Below are positions 34,011-45,836 of a stretch of DNA of 64,000 bases, in pieces. The notes beneath the pieces are model-generated. The model worked only from the letters and a program-made list of their open reading frames with translations. It ran no database searches and was not told the origin of the DNA. The stretch's first letter is position 1; each line of letters starts with the position of its first letter. A program made the position numbers and the translations under genes. Location: assembly GCA_015680685.1 (NCBI GenBank), contig MNCI01002989.1, forward strand, positions 393,484-457,483, written 5' to 3'. The stretch comes from Gnetum montanum. Its lineage: Eukaryota; Streptophyta; Gnetopsida; Gnetales; Gnetaceae.

Positions 34011-35754
34011 ATCTCCTCCTTCCAACTCAGTCGTGGGGGAGATGGCCACTAATGCTAACCATTCTAAAGCCCTCAATTCCTTTGTCTTTTTTTTTTTTAC
34101 CCATTTTTGTTTCACACATTTTTCATATTTGCTTGTTTTTGTTTTACACCATTGTTAACATTTTTACTATTCCTTTATCTATTACATTTTTTTAATCTAC
34201 TCTCAGTCATCAAATAATAAGTGCTCATGATGGTGGATTGTATTATAATAGTGTGGATTGCTAATGTTTGGCTTTTACCTTTGACTTTCAATGTTGATGC
34301 TAAGATATGGGTTCTTTTGATAAAACAAGCAATGAGTCCACATCACCCATTCATCCATACAACTCTATGGTCTCCCTATGTTTTGGAAATGTAAATGTCC
34401 CTTTTCCTAAGTAAACTTATTAATGAATTGGTGGCTTGGTATTCTTGAAACCAAGAAAAGATTTCAATGGATTGAAAAGGGTGTGACTTCAAGGGGTTTG
34501 ATGCATTTGTGTTGGCTGTTCTCTTGGGTACTTGGATGTTTTTCATAGGTTTTTCGCCATTCCACTATTGACCAATATCAGAAAGTCAACTAAATCAAAT
34601 AAGTCTTTACATGGTGTGGTTCTCATGTAAAAAAAAAAACTCTAAAAAAAACTAGTGAGAATTCAAAGCACACCCCTTAGAAATAATAAAGAAACATGGG
34701 GTATAAGCACTGGTTATGGCACTGGAAAGACATGTTACCCATGCCTGAAGGTTTCCTCTAACTAAGGCCCATTTCTCACTTCCTACTCCTCTGTTCTTTC
34801 TCTTGTTGGAATGGTGGTGGCTCTGTGGATGCATTCTTGTTGCTTTAGGAGGATGGGTTGGTCAAGTATGTCAATGCAAGGTCACTGGATGTGCTTAGTC
34901 TTAAATCAGGATTTGGAATAAATACTATTAAGTTACCTTAATCACATACTACACAAGGGACTTTACACAACCTTGATTTTGGGATTCCATTCCATTCCAT
35001 TCTTTATTTTTGTATTGCTTTCCATATTCCACCTCATTGCTAATTTTATGATTAGTCTATATCTTGGTTGACGCATTGTTATTCTTTGGTAAAATCTTGT
35101 GGGTAAGTTCTTAACTATTGTTTCCATATGTCATTCCTAGAGCCTACAAACACTTTGGTTTGTAGGTTTGTTAGGGCATAAAGGGAATGAGCCTGCATTG
35201 GGGAGGACCCACTAGCATTCCTTTTTGGTGCAATTGTTAAGATTTATCCCTTAAACATTTCTTGCAATCAACTATTTCTTGTTTCACCCCATCAATGGCA
35301 TCCATTTTTGTTTTGTCTTAATAGATTCACCGTTGTTAGTTCTCTCATCTTTTTTGTTCTTTTGATTTTTATCTTATTGCTACTGAAGGTTTGCTCTTAG
35401 TTGTGGAGGTCCTCGTTGCAAATTTTTTTTCCATTTCATTACTTATCTCACCCCTACACCTTGTGTAGTTATCAGTTGCAAACCTCTAACCTAGTATTTG
35501 CCATACCCACAACCTAGCCAATGTGCTTCATATTGAGGTAGGGTATCAATTGCATTATATCTTATCTATCCTTGCTAATTCATGACTATGTTGTGTGTGT
35601 AGATGGTGATCACATGAACAATGGACTGGGAGAGGAGGGAGCAATTAGGATGGACTAGAGCTGGAGCATTTACACGAAGAACATGCTTAATCTTGTGGTT
35701 AGGAATGAACAACGGTGTGCACAATTTTGACAGCGGCAACAACGCACCTCATTT

Positions 35755-35758
<4 letters not shown>

Positions 35759-35794
<36 letters not shown>
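35759..35794 (+). repeat. (CT)18 microsatellite
   Basis: Uninterrupted CT dinucleotide repeat in the 3' region of element A. Confidence 0.95.
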
Positions 35795-35796
<2 letters not shown>

Positions 35797-35997
35797 AAGC
35801 TATCAAATAAGGGTCTAGATGTCATCTATGTATAGTGTTCCCCACAATGGTTATGAACACCAATGCTATAATATGTTTGTCAATCTGTTTACCAGGCACT
35901 TTGAGTCTATCACTTCATGTCACTGTTAGTTGTCACTTAGTCAATAATCCCATACCTTCCCAATATTTTGTAAGGAACTTGAGGATGAATTTTCATT

Positions 35998-36011
35998 CAG
36001 TCGTGGGGGTA
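35998..36011 (+). promoter_or_regulatory. Element A polypurine tract
   Basis: CAGTCGTGGGGGTA immediately before the 3' LTR start. The same sequence precedes the 3' LTR of element B. Confidence 0.8.
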
Positions 36012-36730
36012 TGTTGAGTTGCAATATTGGGACCGCGATATCAGATTCACGATATTGGAGCCTGCCAAGCGATATCGGACACCTGATGTGAGAACCTGTC
36101 TCATTGCCTATAAATAAGAGACTGGGACACTTGGTTTGGTAGTTAGTTTTCTTAGTCCCTTACTTGAACTCTTGTAGTTTTTCCTTTCTAGAATTCGAAT
36201 TATTTCTGAGTGTCTACAGTAGGAGTCATAAAGTGAATGGATATTTATTTGAGCATTGTGTACCTAAGCACACCTTGTGATGGGAAATAAAGATGAACTT
36301 TGTGATAAGCCTTGCAACATTCAGAATAGCTTATTTATTGCATTTAATGTTATTTACAGTTGTTTAATGCTTTTATCAGTTAATTGATGTTGTTTTTATA
36401 GAATTATTAATTTTCAACAAGTAAGCACACTCAGTATGACCACTTCGAGCATACATGGAACATAGTTAAATTAAATTAGTTACTCACTTATTTCATTTCT
36501 CCACATTAAGCACCAAGAACATAAAACATAAAAAGCCATGAAAATCACATACCTCAGGTTTACTTAACCATACAATCATGTTGTACAAGTAAGCTTGGGA
36601 AGACAACGATCACATAACCCATCCTTGTTCTGTGAAGGCGCATAAGAACTTAGTCCTTGGAGTTCGACTAGATCGTGTGTGAACGCTTGTATTTGTATGG
36701 TTGGGCGTAGGGGTACCTTGCCACTCATCA
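36012..36730 (+). repeat. Element A 3' LTR
   Basis: It starts TGTTGAGTTGCAAT and ends CCACTCATCA, with TATAAATA at 36109..36116. It lacks about 100 bases of the 5' LTR after TGGAACA (about 36458). Confidence 0.92.
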
Positions 36731-37740
36731 ACATTACACCCTACTACTACACTGATTTCAATCATGCCTACTTGTATTTCCTACACTCAAGCTTCATTCT
36801 CTATGTTTTATGTCATTTTTACTATAGCCAAAAACATCATTTTCACAATCGACTATACTTCCTCACTATTTCCTTCTCCTCCATTGTCATTGGAAATCTC
36901 ATAATAAATTTTAATAGCTGATGATAATCAAGTACATTATCATTATAATAAAATCATGCATTGTACTAAGATCTATGAAAACCTTCAGTGTTGTAAAATC
37001 GTACCTCCCATAGAGCTATGCAGACATTGTCGATGTCATAAAATTCTAACTTTCGCAAAAGTTTGTGAATACTTTCATTGTTGTAAAATATTTCCTTCCA
37101 TTGAGCTCCGAATGATATCACCAACACTGTCATATCTTACCTTCCATAGAGCTTTGGCAAATATAATCAACACTATTGGTCCATCTCCTTAGTAGTTTGA
37201 CAATGATCACATTTTATGTTAATTGATGGAATAATTAGAAATTTTTCTTCAATTAACTAAAATTTCAAGCATGTTAAAAATACGAATAAAATTTAAATTA
37301 TAAAATGGAGAGAAATTTTTTAAAAGGAAAATTTTGTGTATTAGCAGCAACTAGGATAAAAATTCTATAATTATGCATCCTAGAAGAGTACATAGATGGT
37401 TGACATCTTGGGAAGTCTCATATTCCATGTCCAAAGTTTTAGACCTCAAAAGCCATAACTTTAGATTCTACATGGCTTTTTTAGCAAACGAAGAGTCATT
37501 TTCTACATATTTCAACCTCCTCTATAAAAACTTAATGATAAAAAGTTGAAGCTTAGAATCTAGCCCAAAACCTTTTAATTATTAACCTCAGCATCTTATT
37601 CTTCATATAGATAATCACCAAAGCCAAGCTTATGGTTGTTAAAAAATTAATATACTTTGATTATATTTAACTCTTTTCATTAATAAAAATAATAATTATA
37701 AATATATTTTGAAAAAAATTAATATTTAAACTTTAGCATG
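36731..37740 (+). repeat. 1.6-kb array, remainder of unit 1
   Basis: It continues the unit interrupted by element A. It includes 45-base sub-repeats at about 36950..37195, the AT-rich segment and the inverted tRNA-like stretch (about 37555..37625). Confidence 0.8.
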
Positions 37741-39352
37741 AACCCTTAGGGTTAGGGCCATCAACATGTTGTGATTGGCTATGCACCACTAGTCATGTAG
37801 CCCTATGCAACCTCATGCCATTTGCATATCATCTATCACTACGTTCATGTCTTTTGTTAACCCTTAGCCTTGATGCAGCATTGCATTTGTTGCTGTGCCA
37901 CCTCTCTTCTACCATGCCATTCCTATTGCACTATCTAGCCTTGCTACTACTATATTATTATAAGAAAATGTTTTTTATGGCCCATGTGGTCCTCATTCCC
38001 TCATCAACTTTGCATCCTTCTAGGGCTACCACTACTAGCAAGGCTAGCCACCATGCTATCAGAAGCCATCTTGAAAAGTTTCCATCAGTAGGAATAGTGT
38101 AATGTGGCCATGATTGATCTTGCTATTCTATATCATCCTCTATAGTGGTAGGTAATAGATTGTGGCCAAGTAGAAAAAAGAGAAAATCTCATGATTAGTG
38201 TAGTTAAGGCCCTTCACTGTAGCCATGCTTCCACCGGCATGACCTGCAACCTTGCATTATCTTTCCATAGCCATTGCATGTTATTTCACCCTTTGTCCAC
38301 TATGTGCACCATTTTTTCATGCAACCCATGCTTTGTTCCTTTGCTACTACCCTTGAACCATTGTTCTTTATTCTACATTCTTCATGTGTTATCATCCTAC
38401 ACTATCCTTGTCAAGCACTACAAACTATTGCTATGTTGATTTTGGCCACACCTACCTACATGGCATGCCCTCCAATGTCATCCTTTGTGTTTTTTCCTCA
38501 TTATTTCCACTACCATGCATGCCATTTTCTTTGCCTCCACCTTCATAATCATAGAAATCATTGTCAAAAATCTTGTCTTCCACATAACTCCATGGATATT
38601 ATTAGTACTATAATATTGTACCTCCCATGGAGATTTGTGGATATATCAGTGTCATAATATTTTTCCTTCTATAGAGCTATGCAAACACCATTGTTGTCAT
38701 AAAATCTTGCCTTTCAAAGGATTCCACTAAACACTACTAGTATTGTAAAATATTATCTCCCATAAGGCTCTGAAGGAAACCACTAGTGCCACCAACCTAC
38801 CTCCTTAGTAGGTTTGGTAATGAAAATTTATTTTATTAACTGAAAGAGAAAATTAAATCTTTCTATCATTTAATGAAAATTTCAAACATGTTAAAAATAA
38901 GTGGTAAAATTTAAATTTAGAAACATGGAGAAAATTTTTAAAAAGAAAATTTGATGCATTCATAGAAACTAGGACCAAAATTCCATAATTAAGCATGCTC
39001 ATCATGTAATAGTACTAGGATGATTGAGCTATTAGAAATTCTCATTTTCTATTCCCAAGGTGTTAGATTTTCTATTCTCATTTGGGAATGTTTTTCAGCA
39101 AACAAAGAGTCATTTTGTATAGATTTTGGCCTCTCATAAAAAAACTTAATGTAAAAGATTTGGATCTAGTGAGTAAACATAAGACCTACTAATTATGAAT
39201 CTTGAACATCACATTCTTTATATACATAACCATCAAAGCCAAGCTTTTTCTTGTTAAAAAATTAATACACTTCAATTATATTAAAATTTTTTAATTAATA
39301 ACAAAAAAATAAATATACTAAAATTAAAAATTAAAAATTAGGCATTTTCACT
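37741..39352 (+). repeat. 1.6-kb array unit 2
   Basis: 1,612 bases. It begins at AACCCTTAGGGTTAGGG, the clearest copy of the unit's palindrome. Sub-repeats lie at about 38545..38815. Confidence 0.85.
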
Positions 39353-40957
39353 TATTCTTAGGGTCATGGTTAGGTAGTCGTTGTGGCTAGCTATGCCCTA
39401 CATGCCATGTAGCCCCATGCAATAGGCCCATGTGGCTTCTATATCATGTACTACTTTATGCATGCCATCTAGCAAACCTTGGCGTCATTGTATCACTCCA
39501 ATCACTATTGCACTACCTCCTTTCAATTGCATCATTTCTACCACACTACCTAATCCTACCATTGTTGTGTCGTTACAACCAAACATTGTTTAGTGTTCAT
39601 GCAACTCTTCCATGGCCATCTCTTCCTTGCACACTCACATCACTTTGCACTTACTCCTACTAGTAGGACTAGCTTGGTTGTGATATGGCTATCATGCTAC
39701 TACCATATCACAACCAAGCTACTATCATGGAAGGCTACTACAAGCAAGGCTAGCTTACCTTGGATATAGTTGGCTAATCATCGTTTACAATGATAGGGCA
39801 CCAATTATGGCCATTTAGCAACAAAAGACATCCTTGTAGGTATCATAGTTGTGGCCCTTTACATTAGCCAGTGTGACCTATGACCTTGAACTACCTTTCC
39901 ATTTCCACTACGTGATGTTTCACCCTTTTTCCATTGTGGGTCCTATCATTCCATGCAAATCTACCATTGTTTTTCTATTGTTGTCCTTGTGTAACTACCA
40001 TCTACTCCTTGATCTTCATTCCTTATCATCTTGCACTGTCATTACTAGGTGTTACACCCTACTACTATGATAATTTTATCTTCACCTACTTGCATGGCTT
40101 GCATTGCAGTTCCAACCTCCATGTTTTGCACCATTTTTTATACATTGCCATGCCCTTTATTTTTGACATCAATTGCACCTCAACTACTTCCACCATAAAA
40201 CAATGCTAGAAATTTTTACAATCCATGGTAACTACATCTACCATTGGCACAATAAAATCTACCTCTAATGGAGCTCTACGAATAATATTGACATTGTAAA
40301 ATCCTATCTTCCATTAAGCTCTATAGACACTGTTAGTGCCATAAAATCTTTCATAGGGGTCTACAAATACCATCGGTGTCATAAAATCTTGTCTTTGATG
40401 AGGAAAGCTAGTGTCACAAAATCCCAACTTCCACAAAGCTCTAATGGATACCACCAACCTCAATCCTCAATAGGTTCAACGTAGAAATTTCAAATACATC
40501 ACAAATAGGTAGTAAAATGTAAATTTTTAAACTCAAAGAAAATTTTCAAAAAGGAAATTTGAAGCATTGAGATAAAAATTTTGTAAGTAACCACACTCAT
40601 CCTAAAGTGGTACTAGGATGGCTAACCTCTCAAGAAGTCTCATTTTCACACCCAAAGTTTTGGAACTTGCAAGTCATAACCTTTGATTTTGGATGTCTTT
40701 TTCAGAAAATGAAGAGTCTTATTCTACATATTTCAAAATTTTGTAAAAATAAATTAATGTTAATAATTTGACATTGAGAATTGAACTAAAGGTCTCCTAC
40801 TTATTAACCTCAACATCTTATGCTTCCTATAGCTAACCACCAAATCCAAGGTTTTGTGTGTCAAAAAATTAATACATTTTAATTGTATTTAATTATTTTA
40901 ATTAATAAAAAAATAAATATATTTAAAGAAAAAAATTAAACTTTTAACTTTGATCCA
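39353..40957 (+). repeat. 1.6-kb array unit 3
   Basis: About 1,605 bases. Sub-repeats at about 40210..40480 (ATAAAATCTACCTCTAATGG type). Confidence 0.85.
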
Positions 40958-42522
40958 AATGCTTCAGCTCATTACCAATCAACCTCTAGTAGTGCAAGCC
41001 TATGTCATTTTCGTATTGTCTACCACTACTTGCACATCTTCTGCCAAGCCTCAAGCTATCATACTGCTTCAGTCACCATTGTGCTATCTCTCTTCAACCA
41101 TGCTATCCATGCTACATGACATGATATTGCTACTATTGTGCCATTCCAAAGAATCCTTGTTTGTTGTCAATGTAGTTCTTTTCCTATCCTTGCTCCCTCA
41201 CCACCTTGACATCCCTATGTTCATATCACTACTAGAAGGGTTGGTCTATTTGTGACATGGATGTCATGCTACCATAAGGAATTGCTTGTAGGATTGTCTT
41301 CCCATGCCCATGTCTAGACTTATCAATGTCTATAGTGGAAGGCCACTGATTATGGCTAGCAACAACAAGAGAAATCCTTCGAGCCATTGTAGTTGTGGCC
41401 CTCTAGCACAGTTTCAATTCCCATGTAGCCACCATAGCCTACCATCTTCCACTACCTTCCCACTATCACTACATGATAGTTCACCATACCTTCACTATGT
41501 ATGCCATCATACTATGTAGTCCATGCCTTTGTTTCTCTATTTCTACCAATATATTACTATCCTCTATTCCTCACTCTCCATGTTCTATCATCGTGCACTG
41601 TCCTTGGAAGTGACCATGTCCTACATTTGCATTGATTTCATTAATACTTGCCTACATTCCCTAACTCTAGTACTATTCTTCATGTTTTATGTCATGTATT
41701 CCATTGCACACATGGCATTTTCATCATCTCCTTCACCTTCCATGTTGATAAAAATCCAGTTAAAAATTCTTGTGGTACACATTGACCAAGCACATCATTA
41801 GTAGCATAAAATTCTACCTTCCAAAGAGCTCTATGAATAATGATGATGGCATAATATATTACCTTTCATGGAGCTTCATGAACAACTCTAGCATCATAAA
41901 ATCCTACCTCCCATGGAGCTCCAATGGATACCATTGAACTATAAAATCATATCTTCCATAAAGCTTCAATAAACACTACTAATACCACTATCTTAACTTC
42001 TTAGTAGGTTTGATAATAATTTTTTTTTATTAATTTTCATCAATTTGAATAAATTTTTCAAACATGTCAAAAATAGGCACTACAATTTAAATTTAAAAAT
42101 AGAAAGAAAATTTTTAGAAAGAAAATTTACTGTAATGCAAGTAGCTTGGATTATAATTTCATAATTAAGTGCATTCACCCTAGAGTAATACAAGATGGAT
42201 CATCTCTCAATAAATCTTGTTTTCCATGACTAATGTTTTTGGCTTCGAAAGCCATACCTTTTGATTTTGGACACCTTTTTTGATAAACGAGAAGTCATTT
42301 GCTATAGATTTCAACCTCTGTTAAAATAAACTTAATGTTAAAAAGTTGGAGATAGAATCAAATACAAGACCTTCTAATTATTAACCATATACATAACCAC
42401 CAAATCCAAGATTTTTCTTGTTAAAAAATTAACATACTCTAATTATATTTAACTTTTTTCATTTATACAAAACATAATAATAACTATATTTAAGTAAAAG
42501 AATTAAATTTTTGACTTTGTCC
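40958..42522 (+). repeat. 1.6-kb array unit 4
   Basis: About 1,565 bases. The opening palindrome is lost by mutation. Sub-repeats at about 41790..42010. Confidence 0.85.
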
Positions 42523-44194
42523 CTAATCCTTAGTGTTAAGGCTAGAAAGCCATTATGGTTAGCTATGTGTCACTTGCTGTGCAGCCCTGTGCCATTTCTG
42601 TGTCATATGTTCCTGTGTATACTCATTTTTCCAAGCCCTAGTCCCACCATGATATTTTAGTTTCTACTATGCCACCTCTCTTCTACATTGTCATTCTTGC
42701 CACATTGCGTAACCTTGTAGCTGCCATCTAGTTACAAAAAATGCTTATTTATGGCTTTGATGGTCTTGCTCCCTTGTCATCCTCATGTTCCTCTATGCCT
42801 GCTATTGTTGCCAATGTCAGCTTGGCTGTAGCTTGTCTACCACACTACCAAAAGGAATCAAAGCAAGACACCTTTATCAAGGCTACCTTGCCATAGGCAT
42901 TTCTAGGGCACCGATTGCTACAAAGTGGCAATAAGAAAAATACTTATGGCCACCACAATCATGGCCCTCCATTGCAACCATGCTTCCTATGCAATTGATA
43001 ATAGTTATCACCTTGCACTACCTTCCCATTACTGCTACATGTTGTTTCATCCTTCCTGCAATGCATGTGATATCATCCCATGTAGCCCATGCCATTGTTC
43101 CTATACTCTACCACTATCCTCTATTCTATGCTCTAGATGTCCTATTGTCCTATACCATCCTTGCTAGGTGTCTCACCTTCTTGCTATGCTAATTTTGACT
43201 ATGCTTGCTTGTGTGCCCTACACTCAAGCTCCATCTTCTATGTTTTATGCTATTTTTTTTATAGTCATGCATGTCATTTTCATTGCCTACTACACCTCCA
43301 TCACTATCATCTTTACCTTCACCATCATCAATAATTACATCAAAAAATTTGGTAGTCCATGGTGAGCATGGATATCAATGGCATAATAAAATCTAGCCTT
43401 CTACTAAGCTCTATAAACATCACTAGTGTCATAAAATCTTTCCTCCCATAGAGTTTCATACATACAATTAATGCCATGAAATCTTCACTCCAATGAATTT
43501 CTACTAACATTGCCAATGTCATAAAATCCTACCTCCCATGAAGCACTTAAAAATCTCACCAACACCATAAAATCCTACATCCCATAAAGCTCCAACAAGT
43601 ACCATGAACACTGGCAACCTATCTTCTTGGCTGTTCAACAATGGTATAATTATCAATGAATTTATAGAATATTTGAAATATTTTTGTCAATTTGCAGAAA
43701 TTTCAAATACATTAAAAATACATGATAAAATTTAAATTTAAAAACATGAAGAAAATTTCCAAAAAGGAATTTTCTTCACATTTACATCAACTAGGATAAA
43801 AATTATGCATTTAAGCACACTCATCCTAAAGTAGTACTTAGATGGTTGACCTCTCGAGAAGTCTCATTTTCTATGTCCAAAGTTTTAGAGTTCAAAACCT
43901 ATAACTTTTGATTCCAAATGTCTTTTTTAGCAAATGAACATTCATTTTGTACATATTTAAACCTTTTATAAAAATAGCTTAATGTTACAAAATTGGGGCT
44001 AGGAATCAAACCCAAAACCTTCTAGTTATTAACCCAAACCTCTTATGCTTCATATAGCTAATCACCAAAGACAATCTTTTGCTTGTTAAGAAATTAATAT
44101 ACTTTATCATATTTAATTATTTTCATTAATAATAATAATAATAATAATAATAAACATATTTAGAAGAAAAACATAAAATTTGTTCTTTGGCACT
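42523..44194 (+). repeat. 1.6-kb array unit 5
   Basis: About 1,672 bases. Sub-repeats at about 43375..43630. The unit ends with an (AAT)n run at about 44128..44153. Confidence 0.85.
44128..44153 (+). repeat. (AAT)n microsatellite
   Basis: Eight or so AAT copies in the AT-rich part of the array unit. Confidence 0.9.
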
Positions 44195-44840
44195 AACCCT
44201 TATGGTTAGGGCAAGCTAGCAACTATGGTTGACTATGCACCACTCGTTATGCAACCCTATGCAATGGCCCATGCTACACTATGGTATTTTTGTGTTATTT
44301 TCTATTGCCTACATGGCTATTGCAAAACCTTTGCTCCATTGTGTCATTGCATTCACCATTACGTCATCTCTCTTCTATTGCATCATTCTTGTCACACTAC
44401 TTTATCTTGCTATTGTTATGCCATTGTAACAAATCCTTCTTTATGGCTCATGTGGTCCTCATCCCCTTGTCATTCTCATGTTCCTCTATGCTTGCCACTA
44501 AAAGTAGGGATGTCTACTACATTACCATATGACATCTTGGCAAGCTACCACAAACATGGCTACCATTCTATAAGCACAACCATCCTTGTTGTTCTTCATT
44601 GTCCTCTACTGTGGTAGGTCATTGATTTTGGTTAAGTTGTAATAAGAGTAACCCTTGCAGTCATTGTAGTCATTGCCCTTCACTACAACAACACTTCCTA
44701 CATAGTTGGCATGACTTGTCACATTATGCTACTTTCACATAGCCAATGCATGGTGTTTCATCCTACCTCCATCATGTATGTTGTTGTTTCATGCAATTCT
44801 TCATGTCTTGTCATTCTATGTCATCTTTGTCATGTGTCAT
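44195..44840 (+). repeat. 1.6-kb array unit 6, left part
   Basis: It starts with CTAACCCTTATGGTTAGGGC and is cut by element B. The unit resumes at 53649. Confidence 0.85.
44836..44840 (+). repeat. Target-site duplication of element B, left copy
   Basis: GTCAT, identical to 53649..53653. Confidence 0.92.
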
Positions 44841-45705
44841 TGATGAAACGCGATTCACATAGGCCGCGATATCGCGTCTTCCCTATGATATCGCGTACGT
44901 GATATCATAGTCCACTGCCATATCTATAAATAAGACGTGGCTTTCCTTTGTTTGGGAATCCCAGTTTTAGAGTAGCGAAGCTCTGGCAGTTTGATCCCTC
45001 TAGAGTTATATTTTTTCTCGTGTCTGCCCGCAGTGTGGTGAATGTAATTGTACGGTGTCTTTATTCAAGTGTGCCGTACTTGGACGTGCACATGATTGAC
45101 AATAAAGATTGAGATTACTTCATCATTGCAGCATTCACTTTGTTATTTACTTAATGTTATTTATTGTTTTCTCTCTCTCACCCTTAAACTCCTAGAACGC
45201 GAAACGAGTACGACTTGATTACGAGCATTTAAGTGTGACTGCTTGGTAGCCCAGTGGTGTAGCTAGGATCTACGCTTGGTAACCCAGTGGCGTATTTGGG
45301 ATCTGCGCTTGGTAATCTTAGTGGTGTACCTAGGATTTACGCTTGGTAGTCCTAGTGCTAGTTGTGCACGAAGTCCAAGATGTGTACGGTTGATCAAGGA
45401 ATCGGTTGCTCGTCACACTTAGGCTAGATTAAATTTTCTTATCCTTTTCCTCCTAGCTTAGATTAATTAATATTATTTTTCACTGTCTTCAGGAGTAGCA
45501 TAGATTAGGAACACATCATATACCTCATCTGGACTAAACCATACGTGAAAAATATACAATACTAGTCCAAGTGAGAAGACAGCAAACTACGACCTAAGGA
45601 TAACTATCTAGATGCCACAACTAGTCCATCTGCAAAGTTCAACCGGATTGCGCGTGCGACGCTTGTTTCATATGGTTGAGTGTAGGGGTACCTTGCCACT
45701 CATCA
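44841..45705 (+). repeat. Element B 5' LTR
   Basis: It starts TGATGAAACGCGATTC and ends CCACTCATCA. The near-palindrome GATATCGCGTACGTGATATC is at about 44887 and TATAAATA at 44925..44932. It contains four 33-34 base tandem repeats at 45241..45373. Confidence 0.95.
45241..45373 (+). repeat. Four 33-34 base tandem repeats within LTR
   Basis: Units start with GCTTGGTA at 45241, 45274, 45307 and 45341. The 3' LTR keeps about two copies at the same place. Confidence 0.85.
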
Positions 45706-45706
45706 T

Positions 45707-45724
45707 TGGCACCGTTGCCAGGGA
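45707..45724 (+). promoter_or_regulatory. Element B primer binding site (tRNA-Asp type)
   Basis: TGGCACCGTTGCCAGGGA follows the LTR. It differs from the complement of the tRNA-Asp 3' end at two G-to-A positions. Confidence 0.82.
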
Positions 45725-45836
45725 TGGTGCTAGTTATCTAGATTAGTTATATCATACAAGGTCGTTGTAAAGGACTTAACGATATATCTCTTAAAAATAA
45801 GTAATTATAAAAAGTCACATAAATTCACACACAACA

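Larger units (their letters stand above)
34050..36011 (+). other. Element A 3' non-coding region
   Basis: About 2 kb without a credible ORF. It shares phrases with element B at 47.8..48.9 kb (CTGGAAAGACATG, GGGGAGGACCCACT). At about 35603 a splice-acceptor-like TGTGTGTAG is followed at once by ATG, the same arrangement as at the start of the element B extra ORF, but the open frame is only a stub. The region ends in the polypurine tract. Confidence 0.65.
25963..36730 (+). mobile_element. Element A: Athila-like Ty3/gypsy retrotransposon, decayed
   Basis: Full-length LTR element: 5' LTR 25963..26784, primer binding site, gag, protease, RT/RNase H, integrase, about 2 kb of non-coding 3' DNA, polypurine tract, 3' LTR 36012..36730. 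LTRs begin TGATGAGT or TGTTGAGT and end CTCATCA. The primer binding site matches the 3' end of tRNA-Asp after allowing transitions, as in Athila-type elements. A solo LTR in reverse orientation interrupts it at 27259..28182. Every reading frame has stops. Confidence 0.9.

Noticed and set aside
35621-35818. ORF ending in the (CT)n tract as an env-like gene of element A
   Set aside because: Only a stub of about 60 codons whose end is the microsatellite; no membrane segment or homology visible.
37738-37760. Interstitial telomere tract
   Set aside because: Only one inverted copy per unit, not a run of repeats.
37815-38657. Many short hydrophobic ORFs across the 1.6-kb array (Leu/Ser/Cys/His-rich)
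   Set aside because: They are low-complexity translations of the T/C-rich repeat and are not conserved in frame from unit to unit.
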